Assembly: GCA_964507305.1 (NCBI GenBank)
Contig: CAZDPQ010000034.1
Coordinates: forward strand, 1 to 22,027
Length of the DNA: 22,027 bases
Reading direction: 5' to 3'
Source: JAQVYV01 sp964507305
GTDB lineage: Bacteria; Bacillota; Clostridia; Saccharofermentanales; UBA5734
The notes beneath the pieces were generated by a model that was not told the origin of the DNA, searched no databases, and saw only the letters and a list, made by a program, of their open reading frames with translations. Positions 6,502 to 14,651 of this stretch are shown one piece after another; within the stretch, counting starts at the first letter, position 1; every line of letters starts with the position of its first letter. Position numbers and translations under genes: made by a program.

Positions 6502-7647
6502 GTGTTCGCTCATGTTTTCGGGCACAGGATCAAGTGTATCCTGCGGGACAGGGAGATGGTGTTCTGGACCCTGCTCTTTCCGGTCGCGCTGGCGACATTT
6601 TTCAACATGGCTTTTTCCAACCTCAACTCCGACGAGGCGTTCCGTCCGATCCCGATCGCGGTGGTGCTCAATGCGTATTATCCGGGTGACGGGACGCTGA
6701 AGAGCACTCTTGACAGCCTGTCGGACGCGTCGGCGGGTACGGCCGTCTTCACAGTCACGGAGACCGGAGAAGAGGAAGCGAAGGAGCTTTTAGATTCGAA
6801 CAAGGTGACGGCTTACATCGTTTCTTCCGACACGATCGGGATCTATGTCCGAGGATCGGGATTCGGACAGACGATCACGAAATTCGTTTTCGACAGCATC
6901 CTTCGGACGAATTCTCTCGCCGGCAGGATTTTGGCAGCCGAGCCGGGCGCCGCAGCAGGGCTTCTCCGCTACCTTTCATCGGGTCGGACATGGCTTGCGG
7001 CCGGAGACACGGCCGGCTCATCCGATCCGAACAACACCCTTATCTATTTCTACTCCCTTATAGCAATGACATGCTTCTACGGCGCTTTCGCGGGGATCAA
7101 GGAAGTCAACGCGGTGCAGGCGGACCAGTCGGAACAGGCCAAGAGGGTCAATGTGTCGCCGGTGAGGAAGATGGATGTTTTCGCATCATCGATTTCGGCG
7201 GCAACATCGATCCAGTATGCCTCGATCCTGATCCTGCTGCTTTATATGCGCTTCGCTCTTCGGATCGATTTCGGAGATCAGATCGGATACATCCTGCTGC
7301 TGTGTCTGGCCGGATGTCTTGCCGGGGTCTCGTACGGGACCATGATCGGGGTTTTATTGAAGGGACATGAGGGCGCCAAAATCGCCGTCCTGATCTGCTC
7401 CACGATGGTCCTATCCTTCCTGGCAGGTATGATGCAGGTCAGCGTCAAGTTCGCGGTCACGCGGGCTGTGCCCGCGCTCGCCTATCTCAATCCTCTCAAT
7501 GTCATCACGGATTCGTTTTACGCGCTTTACTATTATCCCGGCCATGCGAGGTTCTGGACCGGCATCATGATCCTTGCAGGATTTATCCTTGTTTTCTCCG
7601 CGATATCGATCGTCAGGCTGCGGAGGGTCCGATATGCAAGTGTTTAG
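6502..7647 (+). CDS. ABC-2 type transporter permease (first subunit)
   Basis: The protein has 381 residues. One transmembrane helix lies near the N-terminus (MVFWTLLFPVALATFF). A soluble extracellular loop of about 150 residues follows, then five C-terminal helices, for example LIYFYSLIAMTCFYGAFAGI, IGYILLLCLAGCLAGVSYG, IAVLICSTMVLSFLAGM and WTGIMILAGFILVFSAISI. This is the layout of ABC-2 permeases of the YhgE/YhaP kind. The start is GTG 6502, 7 bases after AAAGGAG at 6488-6494; an earlier in-frame ATG at 6463 lacks a ribosome binding site. It follows the ATPase by 51 bases and its end overlaps the second permease by 14 bases, implying translational coupling and a heterodimeric membrane part. 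Confidence 0.9.
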   Translation: MFAHVFGHRIKCILRDREMVFWTLLFPVALATFFNMAFSNLNSDEAFRPIPIAVVLNAYYPGDGTLKSTLDSLSDASAGTAVFTVTETGEEEAKELLDSNKVTAYIVSSDTIGIYVRGSGFGQTITKFVFDSILRTNSLAGRILAAEPGAAAGLLRYLSSGRTWLAAGDTAGSSDPNNTLIYFYSLIAMTCFYGAFAGIKEVNAVQADQSEQAKRVNVSPVRKMDVFASSISAATSIQYASILILLLYMRFALRIDFGDQIGYILLLCLAGCLAGVSYGTMIGVLLKGHEGAKIAVLICSTMVLSFLAGMMQVSVKFAVTRAVPALAYLNPLNVITDSFYALYYYPGHARFWTGIMILAGFILVFSAISIVRLRRVRYASV

Positions 7648-8806
7648 GGCCTATTTCAAGATCATTCTCAAGAATCTTCCCCAGATGATGATCTATCTGG
7701 TGGTCTTCCTGTCCCTGTCGATCATGTTTGCCAGCCTGGGCGTCGGCGGAACGATTTCCGGCTTTGAGGAATCCAGGCCCAGAGTGGCTCTTTTTCTGGA
7801 GGATGATTCCGTACTGGTCCGGGGGTTCGCAGATTATCTGGCCGCAGGCACGACGATCGTTCCCGTCAAGGATGATGTGTATGCTATCCGTGACGCCCTC
7901 TTTTACAGGGATGCTGTCTACATGATCCGGATCCCGGAAGGATTCACCGAACGGCTGATCGCAGGAGAAGATCCGGTAATGACCCGTGAGACGGTTCCGG
8001 ATTCCATTTACACGGCCTATATGGATCGCCTTGTCGACAGCTATTTCGAGTTCGCCGGAGCGTATTTCGCGTTCGAACCCGGCGTCACCCAGGAGAAGGT
8101 GGTCTCCCAGGTGGCGGAGGATCTGCGGAAGGAAGCGCCGGTGACGGTTGTGGGGAAGTCCGGTGCAGTGCAAAAGGACAAGCTCGGCAACAGCGTGTAC
8201 TTTTTCAATTATTTCGCCTATTCCCTTTTTGCGATCATCCTGCTCGGGATGAGTTCATTCATGCTGACATTCAGCGAGCCGGACCTGAAGCGCCGGAACA
8301 ACGCGTCGCCGCTGTCGCAGTCCAGCATGAACGCCCAGCTGATCGCGGCGAATGTGGTGTTCGCGGCGGCCGTCTGGGCGATCCTCTTCGTGACATCGTT
8401 TTTCGTTTTCGGTCCGGGCCTGTTCGATCCGATCATCCTGTATTACGGGGTCAACACACTGACCTATACCATCGTCTGCGTCGCCATCAGCTTTACCGTC
8501 GGATCGGTCGTCAAGGGACGCGGCGCGCTGGCGGCGGTGGTCAACATCCTTGCACTCGGCCTGAGTTTCCTGACCGGTGTTTTCGTCCCGCAGGAGATGC
8601 TGAGCGACACTGTGCTGAAGATCGGTTCCTTCACCCCGACGTACTGGTATGTGCGTGCGAACCGGATCATCAATGCCGGGGGGAGCGGCCCGGCGCTTTT
8701 CAGCGGCATGATCGCAAAAGAGCTTGCCATGCAGATCCTGTTCATCGCGATCCTGTTCGCCCTAGCCATTTTCATCCGGCGCAGGAAGCTCCAGGAAGAG
8801 AACTGA
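7634..8806 (+). CDS. ABC-2 type transporter permease (second subunit)
   Basis: The protein has 390 residues and the same layout as its upstream partner. It has an N-terminal helix (MMIYLVVFLSLSIMFASLGV), a long extracellular loop, then helices including FNYFAYSLFAIILLGMSSFML, LIAANVVFAAAVWAILFVTSFFVFG, AAVVNILALGLSFLTGVFV and ILFIAILFALAIF before a basic tail (IRRRKLQEEN). The start is ATG 7634 with GGAGGG at 7622-7627, inside the end of the preceding gene. Two divergent permeases with one ATPase point to a heterodimeric channel. No regulator or two-component system is adjacent to suggest an antibiotic substrate, and no T-tract terminator is visible before the nad promoter. Confidence 0.9.
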   Translation: MQVFRAYFKIILKNLPQMMIYLVVFLSLSIMFASLGVGGTISGFEESRPRVALFLEDDSVLVRGFADYLAAGTTIVPVKDDVYAIRDALFYRDAVYMIRIPEGFTERLIAGEDPVMTRETVPDSIYTAYMDRLVDSYFEFAGAYFAFEPGVTQEKVVSQVAEDLRKEAPVTVVGKSGAVQKDKLGNSVYFFNYFAYSLFAIILLGMSSFMLTFSEPDLKRRNNASPLSQSSMNAQLIAANVVFAAAVWAILFVTSFFVFGPGLFDPIILYYGVNTLTYTIVCVAISFTVGSVVKGRGALAAVVNILALGLSFLTGVFVPQEMLSDTVLKIGSFTPTYWYVRANRIINAGGSGPALFSGMIAKELAMQILFIAILFALAIFIRRRKLQEEN

Positions 8807-8834
8807 ATATTTCCGGACATCATGCCCGCGAAGG

Positions 8835-8863
8835 TTGTCTTTGCCTGCAATCAAGCATATAAT
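8835..8863 (+). promoter_or_regulatory. Promoter of the nadABC operon
   Basis: TTGTCT (8835-8840), a 17-base spacer and a perfect TATAAT (8858-8863) predict a start near 8870. The two upstream in-frame start codons of nadA (8835 and 8862) therefore fall inside the promoter, which supports GTG 8922. I could not recognise a niacin-repressor operator with confidence. Confidence 0.8.
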
Positions 8864-8921
8864 GAATTTCCGAAGACTTGCCGGGAACAGCCGGAACGCC
8901 GGCCGGGAGAAGAGGTGCAGA

Positions 8922-9857
8922 GTGTACACGCAGCAGCAGTTGCAGGAGTTCGGTGAGTATGCCGAGGCGATTCGCCGATTGAAGCAGGAGCGGAACTCGG
9001 TGATCCTGGCACACCTTTACCAGTGGCCGCAGGTTCAGGATATCGCCGATTTCGTCGGAGATTCGCTGGACCTGAGCCGGAAGGCGCGGGATACCGATGC
9101 GGATGTGATCGTGTTCTGCGGCGTCCGCTTCATGGCCGAGACCGCGAAGATCCTCAGCCCGCGCAAGACCGTCCTGTTGCCTGAGAAATATGCGGGATGC
9201 CCGATGGCGGACATGATCGGGCCCGGGGATGTCGCACGTCTCCGGGAGGAGCATCCGGGAGCCGCGGTCGTCTGCTATGTCAATTCCAGCGCGGAGATCA
9301 AGGCGATGAGCGATATCTGCTGCACATCGTCCAACGCGGTGAAAGTCGTCCTGTCTCTGTCAGAGGAAGAGATCATCTTCATTCCGGACCGAAATCTGGG
9401 ACATTATGTGTCAAGGTTCGTCCCGGCGAAAAAGGTCTATCTGTTCGACGGATTCTGCCCGACCCATGACAGGATCCGGCCCGAGGATGTCCGCAGGGCA
9501 AGGGAAGCCCGGCCGGACGCGCTCCTGCTGGTCCATCCCGAATGCCGGCCCGATGTCGCGGAACTGGCAGATTTTACAGGCAGCACATCGCAGATCATCG
9601 ATTTCGCCGTCCGGTCCGACCGGAAGGAATTCCTCATCGGGACCGAGATGGGGATCCTGCACCGGCTCGAGCAGCTTTGCCCGGATAAAAGATTTTTTAT
9701 CCTGAATACCGCCATGGTCTGCCCGAATATGAAGAAGACCACGCTGAAAAGCGTGTACGATGCTCTGGATCGGATGCAATATGCGATCGAGGTCGACGAG
9801 GGGATCCGGACCAGGGCGGTCACGAGCCTGGACCGGATGCTGGCGGTCCGGATCTGA
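8922..9857 (+). CDS. nadA: Quinolinate synthase NadA
   Basis: The enzyme condenses iminoaspartate (made by NadB) with dihydroxyacetone phosphate to quinolinate, using a [4Fe-4S] cluster. The protein has 311 residues, the compact length of clostridial and archaeal forms. Family landmarks are NSVILAHLYQ, VGDSLDLSRKA, IVFCGVRFMAETAKIL (Cys66), YVNSSAEIKAMSDICCTSSNA (Cys133/134), FIPDRNLGHY, VHPEC, GSTSQII, GTEMGILHRL and NTAMVCPNMKKTTL (Cys267). The cluster ligands are expected among these cysteines. The start is GTG at 8922 with AGAGGTG at 8911-8917; the promoter position excludes the longer ORF. It is the first gene of the nadA-nadB-nadC operon, 24 bases before nadB. Confidence 0.97.
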   Translation: MYTQQQLQEFGEYAEAIRRLKQERNSVILAHLYQWPQVQDIADFVGDSLDLSRKARDTDADVIVFCGVRFMAETAKILSPRKTVLLPEKYAGCPMADMIGPGDVARLREEHPGAAVVCYVNSSAEIKAMSDICCTSSNAVKVVLSLSEEEIIFIPDRNLGHYVSRFVPAKKVYLFDGFCPTHDRIRPEDVRRAREARPDALLLVHPECRPDVAELADFTGSTSQIIDFAVRSDRKEFLIGTEMGILHRLEQLCPDKRFFILNTAMVCPNMKKTTLKSVYDALDRMQYAIEVDEGIRTRAVTSLDRMLAVRI

Positions 9858-9881
9858 CGGAGCGGATGGAAAGACAGGAAT

Positions 9882-11462
9882 ATGAGACGATATCTGTATG
9901 ACGGAGAAATGAAAGATGCCGAAAAGGTCAGGGCGGACGTCCTGATCATCGGGTGTGGCGCCGCGGGGCTTTACACAGCTCTGAATCTGGATCCGGATCT
10001 CAAATGCATCCTGCTCAATAAGGCAGGATCGAAAAACAGCAACTCGATGTACGCCCAGGGCGGCATCGCGACCGTCATTGAACCGCCGGTCGACCATGAC
10101 AGCAAGGAGCTGCATTTCCGCGACACGCTGGAGGCCGGCGCCGGACTCTGCGACGAGCAGGCTGTCAGGGTCCTGGTGGATGAGGCCTGGGCGAATATCC
10201 GGGAGCTGATCCATTTCGGCGTCCCCTTTGATATCCTGAACGGCAAGCTGCTCCTCACCCGGGAGGGCGGACATTCGAAGAACCGCATCCTGCACAGCGG
10301 CGGCGACGCGACGGGACTAAACCTGACCCGCCGGCTGTACGAGGTGTCCCTTCAGAGGGATAATCTGCAGATCATCGATGACATGTTCGTTTCGGACATC
10401 CTGACAGACGCTTCGGGCGCGGCCGCGGGGGCGGTCGCCTACGGTCCGGACCGGATCCCGTACATCTTCGAGGCTGCGAAGGTCGTGATCGCGTCGGGCG
10501 GCATCGGGCGGGTCTTCCGCAACAGCACGAACGCCCTGTGCGCGACCGGCGACGGGATCGCGGCCGCCGCCCGGGCGGGCGCCGTCCTCAAGGATATGGA
10601 GTTCGTACAGTTCCATCCGACCGCCCTGGTGCATCCGGATGAGAGCGGGCGTTTTTTCCTGATTTCGGAAGCGCTGCGCGGCGAAGGGGCGATCCTCCGG
10701 AACCGCCGCTGGGAGCCTTTTATGCAGGGGGTGCACCCGCTGGCAGACCTTGCGCCGCGGGATATCGTCTCCCGGGCGATCATCCGGGAGATGATCCGAA
10801 GCAACATCCCGTATGTCTACCTGGACATCACATCACGGCCGAGAGAGTTTTTGAAGAATCGTTTTCCGACGATCTACAGCGAGTGCATGAGCCGCGGGAT
10901 CGACATCGCCACCGACTGGATCCCGGTCATCCCCGTCCAGCACTATTTCATGGGCGGGATCCGGACGGACACGACCGCGCGGACCGGCATCCCCGGACTG
11001 TATGCCTGCGGCGAGGCGGCGTGCACCGGGATCCACGGCGCCAACCGGCTGGCGAGCAATTCTCTGCTCGAGTGCCTCGTGTTCGGCAGGCGCTGCGCTG
11101 AGGACATCAACGGCTCACAGGCATCCGTTCCGGCAGCCCCTGTCTTGCCCGCGACCAGCGCGGGGCAGGCGGCGGGGCCGCAGGAGGAAGACCTGGATTT
11201 TGACGCCTGCAGCGGCGAGATCCGGACCCTGATGACGAAGAAATGCAGCATCCTCCGGAATCGGAAGGATCTGACGGACGCGCTGGAGAGAGTGGTCGGG
11301 ATCCGGGAATGCCTGGAGAGCAAGCGACTGGACACATTGGACGCGATGGAGGCATACAACCGCGCGCAGATCGCCGAAGCGGTCATATCGGCCGGGCTGG
11401 CGAGGACGAAGAGCGTGGGGGCCCATTATCTGACGGATGACGATCCCGAAGGAGGCGCTTGA
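9882..11462 (+). CDS. nadB: L-aspartate oxidase NadB
   Basis: The flavoenzyme oxidises L-aspartate to iminoaspartate, the substrate of NadA. The protein has 526 residues. The FAD site is VLIIGCGAAGLYTALNL (about 20-36). Other landmarks are SNSMYAQGGIA, GGHSKNRILHSGGDATG, EFVQFHPTAL, SEALRGEGA, LAPRDIVSRAI, VQHYFMGGI and YACGEAACTGIHGANRLASN, followed by the helical C-terminal domain of the succinate dehydrogenase flavoprotein family. A linker at about 412-440 is rich in Ala and Pro. ATG 9882 has only a weak AGGA just before it; ATG 9909 is an alternative that would remove nine residues ahead of the FAD motif. In anaerobes the electron acceptor is usually fumarate. The stop lies one base before nadC. 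Confidence 0.97.
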   Translation: MRRYLYDGEMKDAEKVRADVLIIGCGAAGLYTALNLDPDLKCILLNKAGSKNSNSMYAQGGIATVIEPPVDHDSKELHFRDTLEAGAGLCDEQAVRVLVDEAWANIRELIHFGVPFDILNGKLLLTREGGHSKNRILHSGGDATGLNLTRRLYEVSLQRDNLQIIDDMFVSDILTDASGAAAGAVAYGPDRIPYIFEAAKVVIASGGIGRVFRNSTNALCATGDGIAAAARAGAVLKDMEFVQFHPTALVHPDESGRFFLISEALRGEGAILRNRRWEPFMQGVHPLADLAPRDIVSRAIIREMIRSNIPYVYLDITSRPREFLKNRFPTIYSECMSRGIDIATDWIPVIPVQHYFMGGIRTDTTARTGIPGLYACGEAACTGIHGANRLASNSLLECLVFGRRCAEDINGSQASVPAAPVLPATSAGQAAGPQEEDLDFDACSGEIRTLMTKKCSILRNRKDLTDALERVVGIRECLESKRLDTLDAMEAYNRAQIAEAVISAGLARTKSVGAHYLTDDDPEGGA

Positions 11463-11463
11463 C

Positions 11464-12297
11464 ATGATGACCATTTTCCGCCTTGACGAGATGATCGGCA
11501 GAGCCCTCGAGGAGGACATCGGGAACGGCGACATCACGACGCTCGCGACCGTTGCTCCCGATACGCAGATCCAGGGGCATTTCATCGCGAAAGAGAGCGG
11601 CGTGATCTGCGGCCTGCCGGTCGTAAAGCGCGTATTCGAGCTGCTCGACGAAACGATCCGGCTTGACTGCAAAGTGAAAGAAGGAGACCCGGTGGAGAAA
11701 GGGGCGGTTATCGCCGATATATCCGGCAGCGCGCGCGGGATCCTGACAGGTGAGCGGGTCGCGCTCAATTTTCTTCAGCGGCTCTCCGGGATCGCCACGA
11801 TGACACGCGATGCCGTGCGGCAGATCGAAGGGACGAAGGCCGTGATCGCCGACACACGCAAGACGACGCCCGGGCTTCGCAGTGTGGAAAAATATGCGGT
11901 CCGCGTGGGCGGAGGATCCAACCACCGGTATAATTTATCGGACGGGATCCTGATCAAGGACAACCACATCAAGGCAGCCGGCGGCATCGGTCCGGCGGTC
12001 GATAGGACGCGCCGGTATGCGTCGCATCTGATGAAGATCGAGGTGGAGACCGAGAATGCGGCTCAGATCGACGAAGCGCTCCGGGCGGGCGCGGACGTCA
12101 TCATGCTGGACAACATGACGGTCGGCGCGATGAGGGACGCCGTGAAGCAGATCGGCGGGCGGGCCGTCGTGGAGGCATCCGGCAACATGGGTGCGAAGGA
12201 TCTCCGCGAAGTCGCCGAGACCGGGGTCGACATCATTTCGATCGGCGCGCTGACCCACACGGTGCGTTCGATGGACATCAGCCTTCGATTTATCTGA
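11464..12297 (+). CDS. nadC: Nicotinate-nucleotide diphosphorylase (carboxylating), quinolinate phosphoribosyltransferase
   Basis: The enzyme converts quinolinate and PRPP to nicotinate mononucleotide, the entry step to NAD. The protein has 277 residues, the usual length. Motifs are EDIGNGDITT, ESGVICGLPVV, ERVALNFLQRLSGIAT, ADTRKTTPGLR (substrate and PRPP site), VGGGSNHRYNLSDGILIKDN, IEVETEN, VIMLDNM, VEASGNM and ISIGALTHT. The start is ATG 11464, preceded by AAGGAGG at 11449-11455; the longer ORF from 11437 only overlaps nadB. It closes the nad operon. Its stop lies in a short tandem duplication shared with the convergent gene, and there is no visible T-tract terminator after it. Confidence 0.97.
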   Translation: MMTIFRLDEMIGRALEEDIGNGDITTLATVAPDTQIQGHFIAKESGVICGLPVVKRVFELLDETIRLDCKVKEGDPVEKGAVIADISGSARGILTGERVALNFLQRLSGIATMTRDAVRQIEGTKAVIADTRKTTPGLRSVEKYAVRVGGGSNHRYNLSDGILIKDNHIKAAGGIGPAVDRTRRYASHLMKIEVETENAAQIDEALRAGADVIMLDNMTVGAMRDAVKQIGGRAVVEASGNMGAKDLREVAETGVDIISIGALTHTVRSMDISLRFI

Positions 12298-12330
12298 GGA
12301 TCCGATTTCCTGTGAGGATCAGATTTCCTG
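12295..12330. repeat. Tandem 18-bp duplication spanning two convergent stop codons
   Basis: The 18-mer at 12295-12312 is repeated at 12313-12330 with a single C/A difference. The first copy starts at the nadC stop codon (TGA 12295-12297). The second contains the reverse-strand stop of the UroD-like gene (12319-12321) and its last three codons. A local duplication therefore formed or reset the gene junction. Confidence 0.9.
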
Positions 12331-13563
12331 CACCGTTTCCATGGCGATCTGCGCCCAGCGGGTCAGCCGGCCGGGATCGGACCGCACGGTCGAGATATCT
12401 TTTAGAATCAGCTCCAGATTGACCTGATTGCTTCTTGCCAGGCCTACGGTGTACCGCAGGTCTTTCCGCACCTCATCCCAATCGACGGTATCCCGCGCCA
12501 GCAAGGCCGGGGTCGGCTTGTTGGACATGACCAGGCGATCGCCGATATTTTCGGCAAAACGCTTCCGGTCGCTCCAGGGGCTGCAGGACACCTTCCGGAG
12601 ATTCGGGATCTTTTTCACGATTTCCAGGCGGTCGTCCAGCCGGTCGCAGCAGCCGTAGTAGATCATGCCGAAATGCTCGGCCATCCGGGTGATGTATGGG
12701 AGCTCGAATTCCTCCGTGACCGCAGGGGAGACTGAGGAGAACAGCTGGGCCATGCCGTAGCCCCAGCCATTGCGGGGCACGGGGCCCCGGCCTTCGCCGA
12801 AGCCCGGCAGCATCTCGTCGGTATATACATGGGAGCAATGGCACAGATTGCTGATATCATCGAAGAGACCCTGCTCTTCCGCCTGGCGGATCCCGGCGAG
12901 CGTGGCCTCGGTGATCCTTTCCATGCAGGCATGCACGAAATCCGGACGGTCCACGATGTTGTAGTAGGCGTTTTCGATCCCCATATATTGGGTCAGAAAA
13001 TCCCAGACGCCGAGATGGATCTGGACCCCGTGTCCCTTGACGACCGGGGCCGCATCACCGAAAATCGCCCGCGCCTCCTGCATGTGGAGCTCGTCCGCAG
13101 CGTCATCGGTATCGTACTGGATATCAAGGATCTTGCCGATGTCCTCGTCGGTATCGAGCACATCGATGTAATGGCGCGCGGCGGCGGTCGTGCCGGGAGC
13201 GAGCTCGATGTAATCGGATCGGACAGCCAGCCCGTACAGACCGCTGCTGCAGATCCGCGGGACCGTGATGAACGGCTCGAGCACCATATCGACCGGGAAA
13301 TGGACCCACTTGTAGATTTTCGTCCGCAGATCCCACTCCACGGAGCGCCAGAACGGATCCGCGACCTCGCAGGTCAATTCACCTTCGCCATTCAACTCAT
13401 TCCACGGTAACTGGTCGATGCAGACCATCGGCCGCTGCATCCGGCCGCGGTTCAGCGCCCTCCACAGCAGGACTTTCTCCGGATGGACGGGCAGGGTCGC
13501 GTACGCCATATAGCGTTCGCCCAGTTCGCGCAAGGTTTTCATTTCGCTGGATGTCAGAGACAT
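12319..13563 (-). CDS. Uroporphyrinogen-decarboxylase-superfamily protein (not HemE)
   Basis: The protein has 414 residues, longer than true HemE at about 350. The C-terminal half has the superfamily pattern: MAEHFGMIYYGCCDRLDDRL, IPNLRKVSCSPWSDRKRFAE, VMSNKPTPALLA and NLELILKDISTVRSDPGRL. The central part has PDFVHACMERITEATL, LCHCSHVYTDEMLPG and a Gly-rich stretch near GWGYGMAQLFSSVSP. Relatives are found in clostridia and other anaerobes beside sugar-utilisation genes and are related in fold to cobalamin-dependent methyltransferase components (MtaA/CmuA type). Paired Cys and His residues could bind zinc, but this is inference. The start is ATG 13563 (minus), preceded by AGAAAGAAGG; the longer ORF has no site. 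It is divergent from the AraC regulator at 13762, its likely controller. The reaction is unknown. Confidence 0.8.
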   Translation of the reverse strand: MSLTSSEMKTLRELGERYMAYATLPVHPEKVLLWRALNRGRMQRPMVCIDQLPWNELNGEGELTCEVADPFWRSVEWDLRTKIYKWVHFPVDMVLEPFITVPRICSSGLYGLAVRSDYIELAPGTTAAARHYIDVLDTDEDIGKILDIQYDTDDAADELHMQEARAIFGDAAPVVKGHGVQIHLGVWDFLTQYMGIENAYYNIVDRPDFVHACMERITEATLAGIRQAEEQGLFDDISNLCHCSHVYTDEMLPGFGEGRGPVPRNGWGYGMAQLFSSVSPAVTEEFELPYITRMAEHFGMIYYGCCDRLDDRLEIVKKIPNLRKVSCSPWSDRKRFAENIGDRLVMSNKPTPALLARDTVDWDEVRKDLRYTVGLARSNQVNLELILKDISTVRSDPGRLTRWAQIAMETVQEI

Positions 13564-13651
13564 GGACGGCCTTCTTTCTGATCCTTCAAAGATCCGGTCT
13601 GCGGGATGCTTCCTCCCGGGGAAAACGCGCCATGGCAAAGGTCACGGCATC

Positions 13652-13657
13652 ATTATA
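13652..13657 (-). promoter_or_regulatory. -10 box of the UroD-like gene
   Basis: A perfect TATAAT is read on the minus strand at 13657-13652, about 90 bases before the start codon. No recognisable -35 box lies at the right distance, which fits a promoter that needs an activator such as the divergent AraC protein. Confidence 0.5.
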
Positions 13658-13669
13658 GTATGCAAAAAG

Positions 13670-13702
13670 CGTATCTGTATACGGGATAAAATGATCGATC
13701 AT
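13670..13702. promoter_or_regulatory. Two palindromes between the divergent UroD-like and AraC genes
   Basis: CGTAT-CTGT-ATACG (13670-13683) and the perfect 12-bp palindrome ATGATCGATCAT (13691-13702) lie between the two divergent promoters, upstream of the minus-strand -10 box. They are candidate operators; AraC proteins more often use direct repeats, so the binding protein is uncertain. Confidence 0.4.
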
Positions 13703-13734
13703 AGGCAAAAAGTGACATCTTGAAAGGATCTTTG

Positions 13735-13743
13735 TGGTACAAT
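13735..13743 (+). promoter_or_regulatory. Extended -10 promoter of the second AraC regulator
   Basis: TGGTACAAT (13735-13743) is an extended -10 element placing the start near 13750, just upstream of GGAGG (13751-13755). The leader is only about a dozen bases, so the ribosome binding site is at the very 5' end of the message. Confidence 0.55.
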
Positions 13744-13761
13744 CAACGCGGGAGGAAGCGG

Positions 13762-14496
13762 ATGCTGCAGCTTTATGGAACAGTACGCGTGGGTCCCGAA
13801 TGGGAGGTTGCGGAAAAAACGCCGTGCGGCTTTCTTCGCGTCTATTTCATCCGTGACGGGGAAGTCGCGTATGCCGGCAGAGAGCGGACAATAACGCTGA
13901 AAAGAGGCTTCCTGTACATTTTCCCATCGGCATCCGCCTATACTCTGACGCAGGACCGACGGAAACGGCTGTTCTGCACTTTTCTCCATCTGGATGTATT
14001 CCCTCTCCACGTCACGGAGCTGATCGAGATCGATCCGGACGGGGATCCGCTGCTCCGCCAGATCCTGCTTGCCCTGGCCGCCGCGGTCGACGCGGACGAC
14101 CGGAAGATCCTTTATGCCCTCTCCGACGTTTTCGAAATGATGGGACGGGAACGCGGATGGTTCGCCGCCCCGGATGGCAGCATCGAGAAGGTCCTGCTCT
14201 ATATCGCCGGGCACATGGACGAGGACCTGAGCGTCGGGAGGCTCAGCCGGCTGGCCGGCTACAGCGGTCAGTATTTCATCCGGCACTTCAAGCGGCTGGT
14301 CGGGATGACCCCGCACCGGTATATCATCCGCTGCCGCCTGCGGGAGGCGGAGAGAAAACTCCGCGCGGGTGTGGCGCCGGCGGAGATCGCGAGGCTGACC
14401 GGATACGGGGACGCAGCCCGGTTCGGCCGGGCATTCCGGAAAGAGTTCGGGATGCCTCCGGGCGCCTGGCGGGATTCCCGCGGGCCCATGCCGTGA
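13762..14496 (+). CDS. AraC-family transcriptional regulator
   Basis: The protein has 244 residues. The N-terminal 90 residues form a degenerate cupin-like arm (GFLRVYFIRDGEVAYAGRER, FLYIFPSASAYTLTQ). The C-terminal domain (about 145-240) has both helix-turn-helix units: LSVGRLSRLAGYSGQYFIRH with FKRLVGMTPHRYI, then VAPAEIARLTGYGDAARFGR with AFRKEFGMPPGAWR. The start is ATG 13762, preceded by GGAGG at 13751-13755; the ORF upstream of this has no site and overlaps the promoter. It is divergent from the UroD-superfamily gene and probably regulates it. It has the same GC-rich base composition as its neighbours, unlike the AraC gene at 658. The ligand is unknown. Confidence 0.92.
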   Translation: MLQLYGTVRVGPEWEVAEKTPCGFLRVYFIRDGEVAYAGRERTITLKRGFLYIFPSASAYTLTQDRRKRLFCTFLHLDVFPLHVTELIEIDPDGDPLLRQILLALAAAVDADDRKILYALSDVFEMMGRERGWFAAPDGSIEKVLLYIAGHMDEDLSVGRLSRLAGYSGQYFIRHFKRLVGMTPHRYIIRCRLREAERKLRAGVAPAEIARLTGYGDAARFGRAFRKEFGMPPGAWRDSRGPMP

Positions 14497-14535
14497 AATC
14501 CTGCGAAATCCTGCGGTGAAATCCGCTATTCACCG
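14495..14535. promoter_or_regulatory. Direct and inverted repeats over the SPFH promoter
   Basis: GAAATCCTGC occurs twice in tandem (14495-14504, 14505-14514), with a degenerate third copy at 14518-14526. CGGTGAA (14514-14520) and TTCACCG (14529-14535) form a perfect 7-bp inverted repeat with an 8-base loop that covers the -35 region. No T tract follows, so an operator is more likely than a terminator. Confidence 0.5.
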
Positions 14536-14556
14536 GAGGGACTTCAATGGTACAAT
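14529..14556 (+). promoter_or_regulatory. Promoter of the SPFH/zinc-ribbon unit
   Basis: TTCACC (14529-14534), a 16-base spacer and TACAAT (14551-14556) with an upstream TGG extension predict a start near 14563, about 90 bases before the SPFH start codon. Confidence 0.55.
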
Positions 14557-14562
14557 AGAACC

Positions 14563-14620
14563 GCCGGACAATTTCAGTCGAAAAGGATCGGCCCCGTCCG
14601 GCTGTTTTTTATGCGGGCCG
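14563..14620 (+). promoter_or_regulatory. Possible attenuator in the SPFH leader
   Basis: GCCGGAC (14563-14569) and GTCCGGC (14596-14602) form a perfect 7-bp stem followed by TG and six T residues (14605-14610), a terminator-like element. An alternative stem CGGCCC (14589-14594) with GGGCCG (14615-14620) cannot nest with it. Two exclusive foldings right after the transcript start resemble an attenuator; the 26-base loop weakens the case. Confidence 0.35.
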
Positions 14621-14651
14621 GCCGCGGATTTGATGACGGAGGGAATGCGAT

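Noticed and set aside
5452..6525. A 357-codon minus-strand open frame opposite the ABC ATPase.
   Set aside because: The plus strand encodes all ABC motifs in order; the reverse frame shows none.
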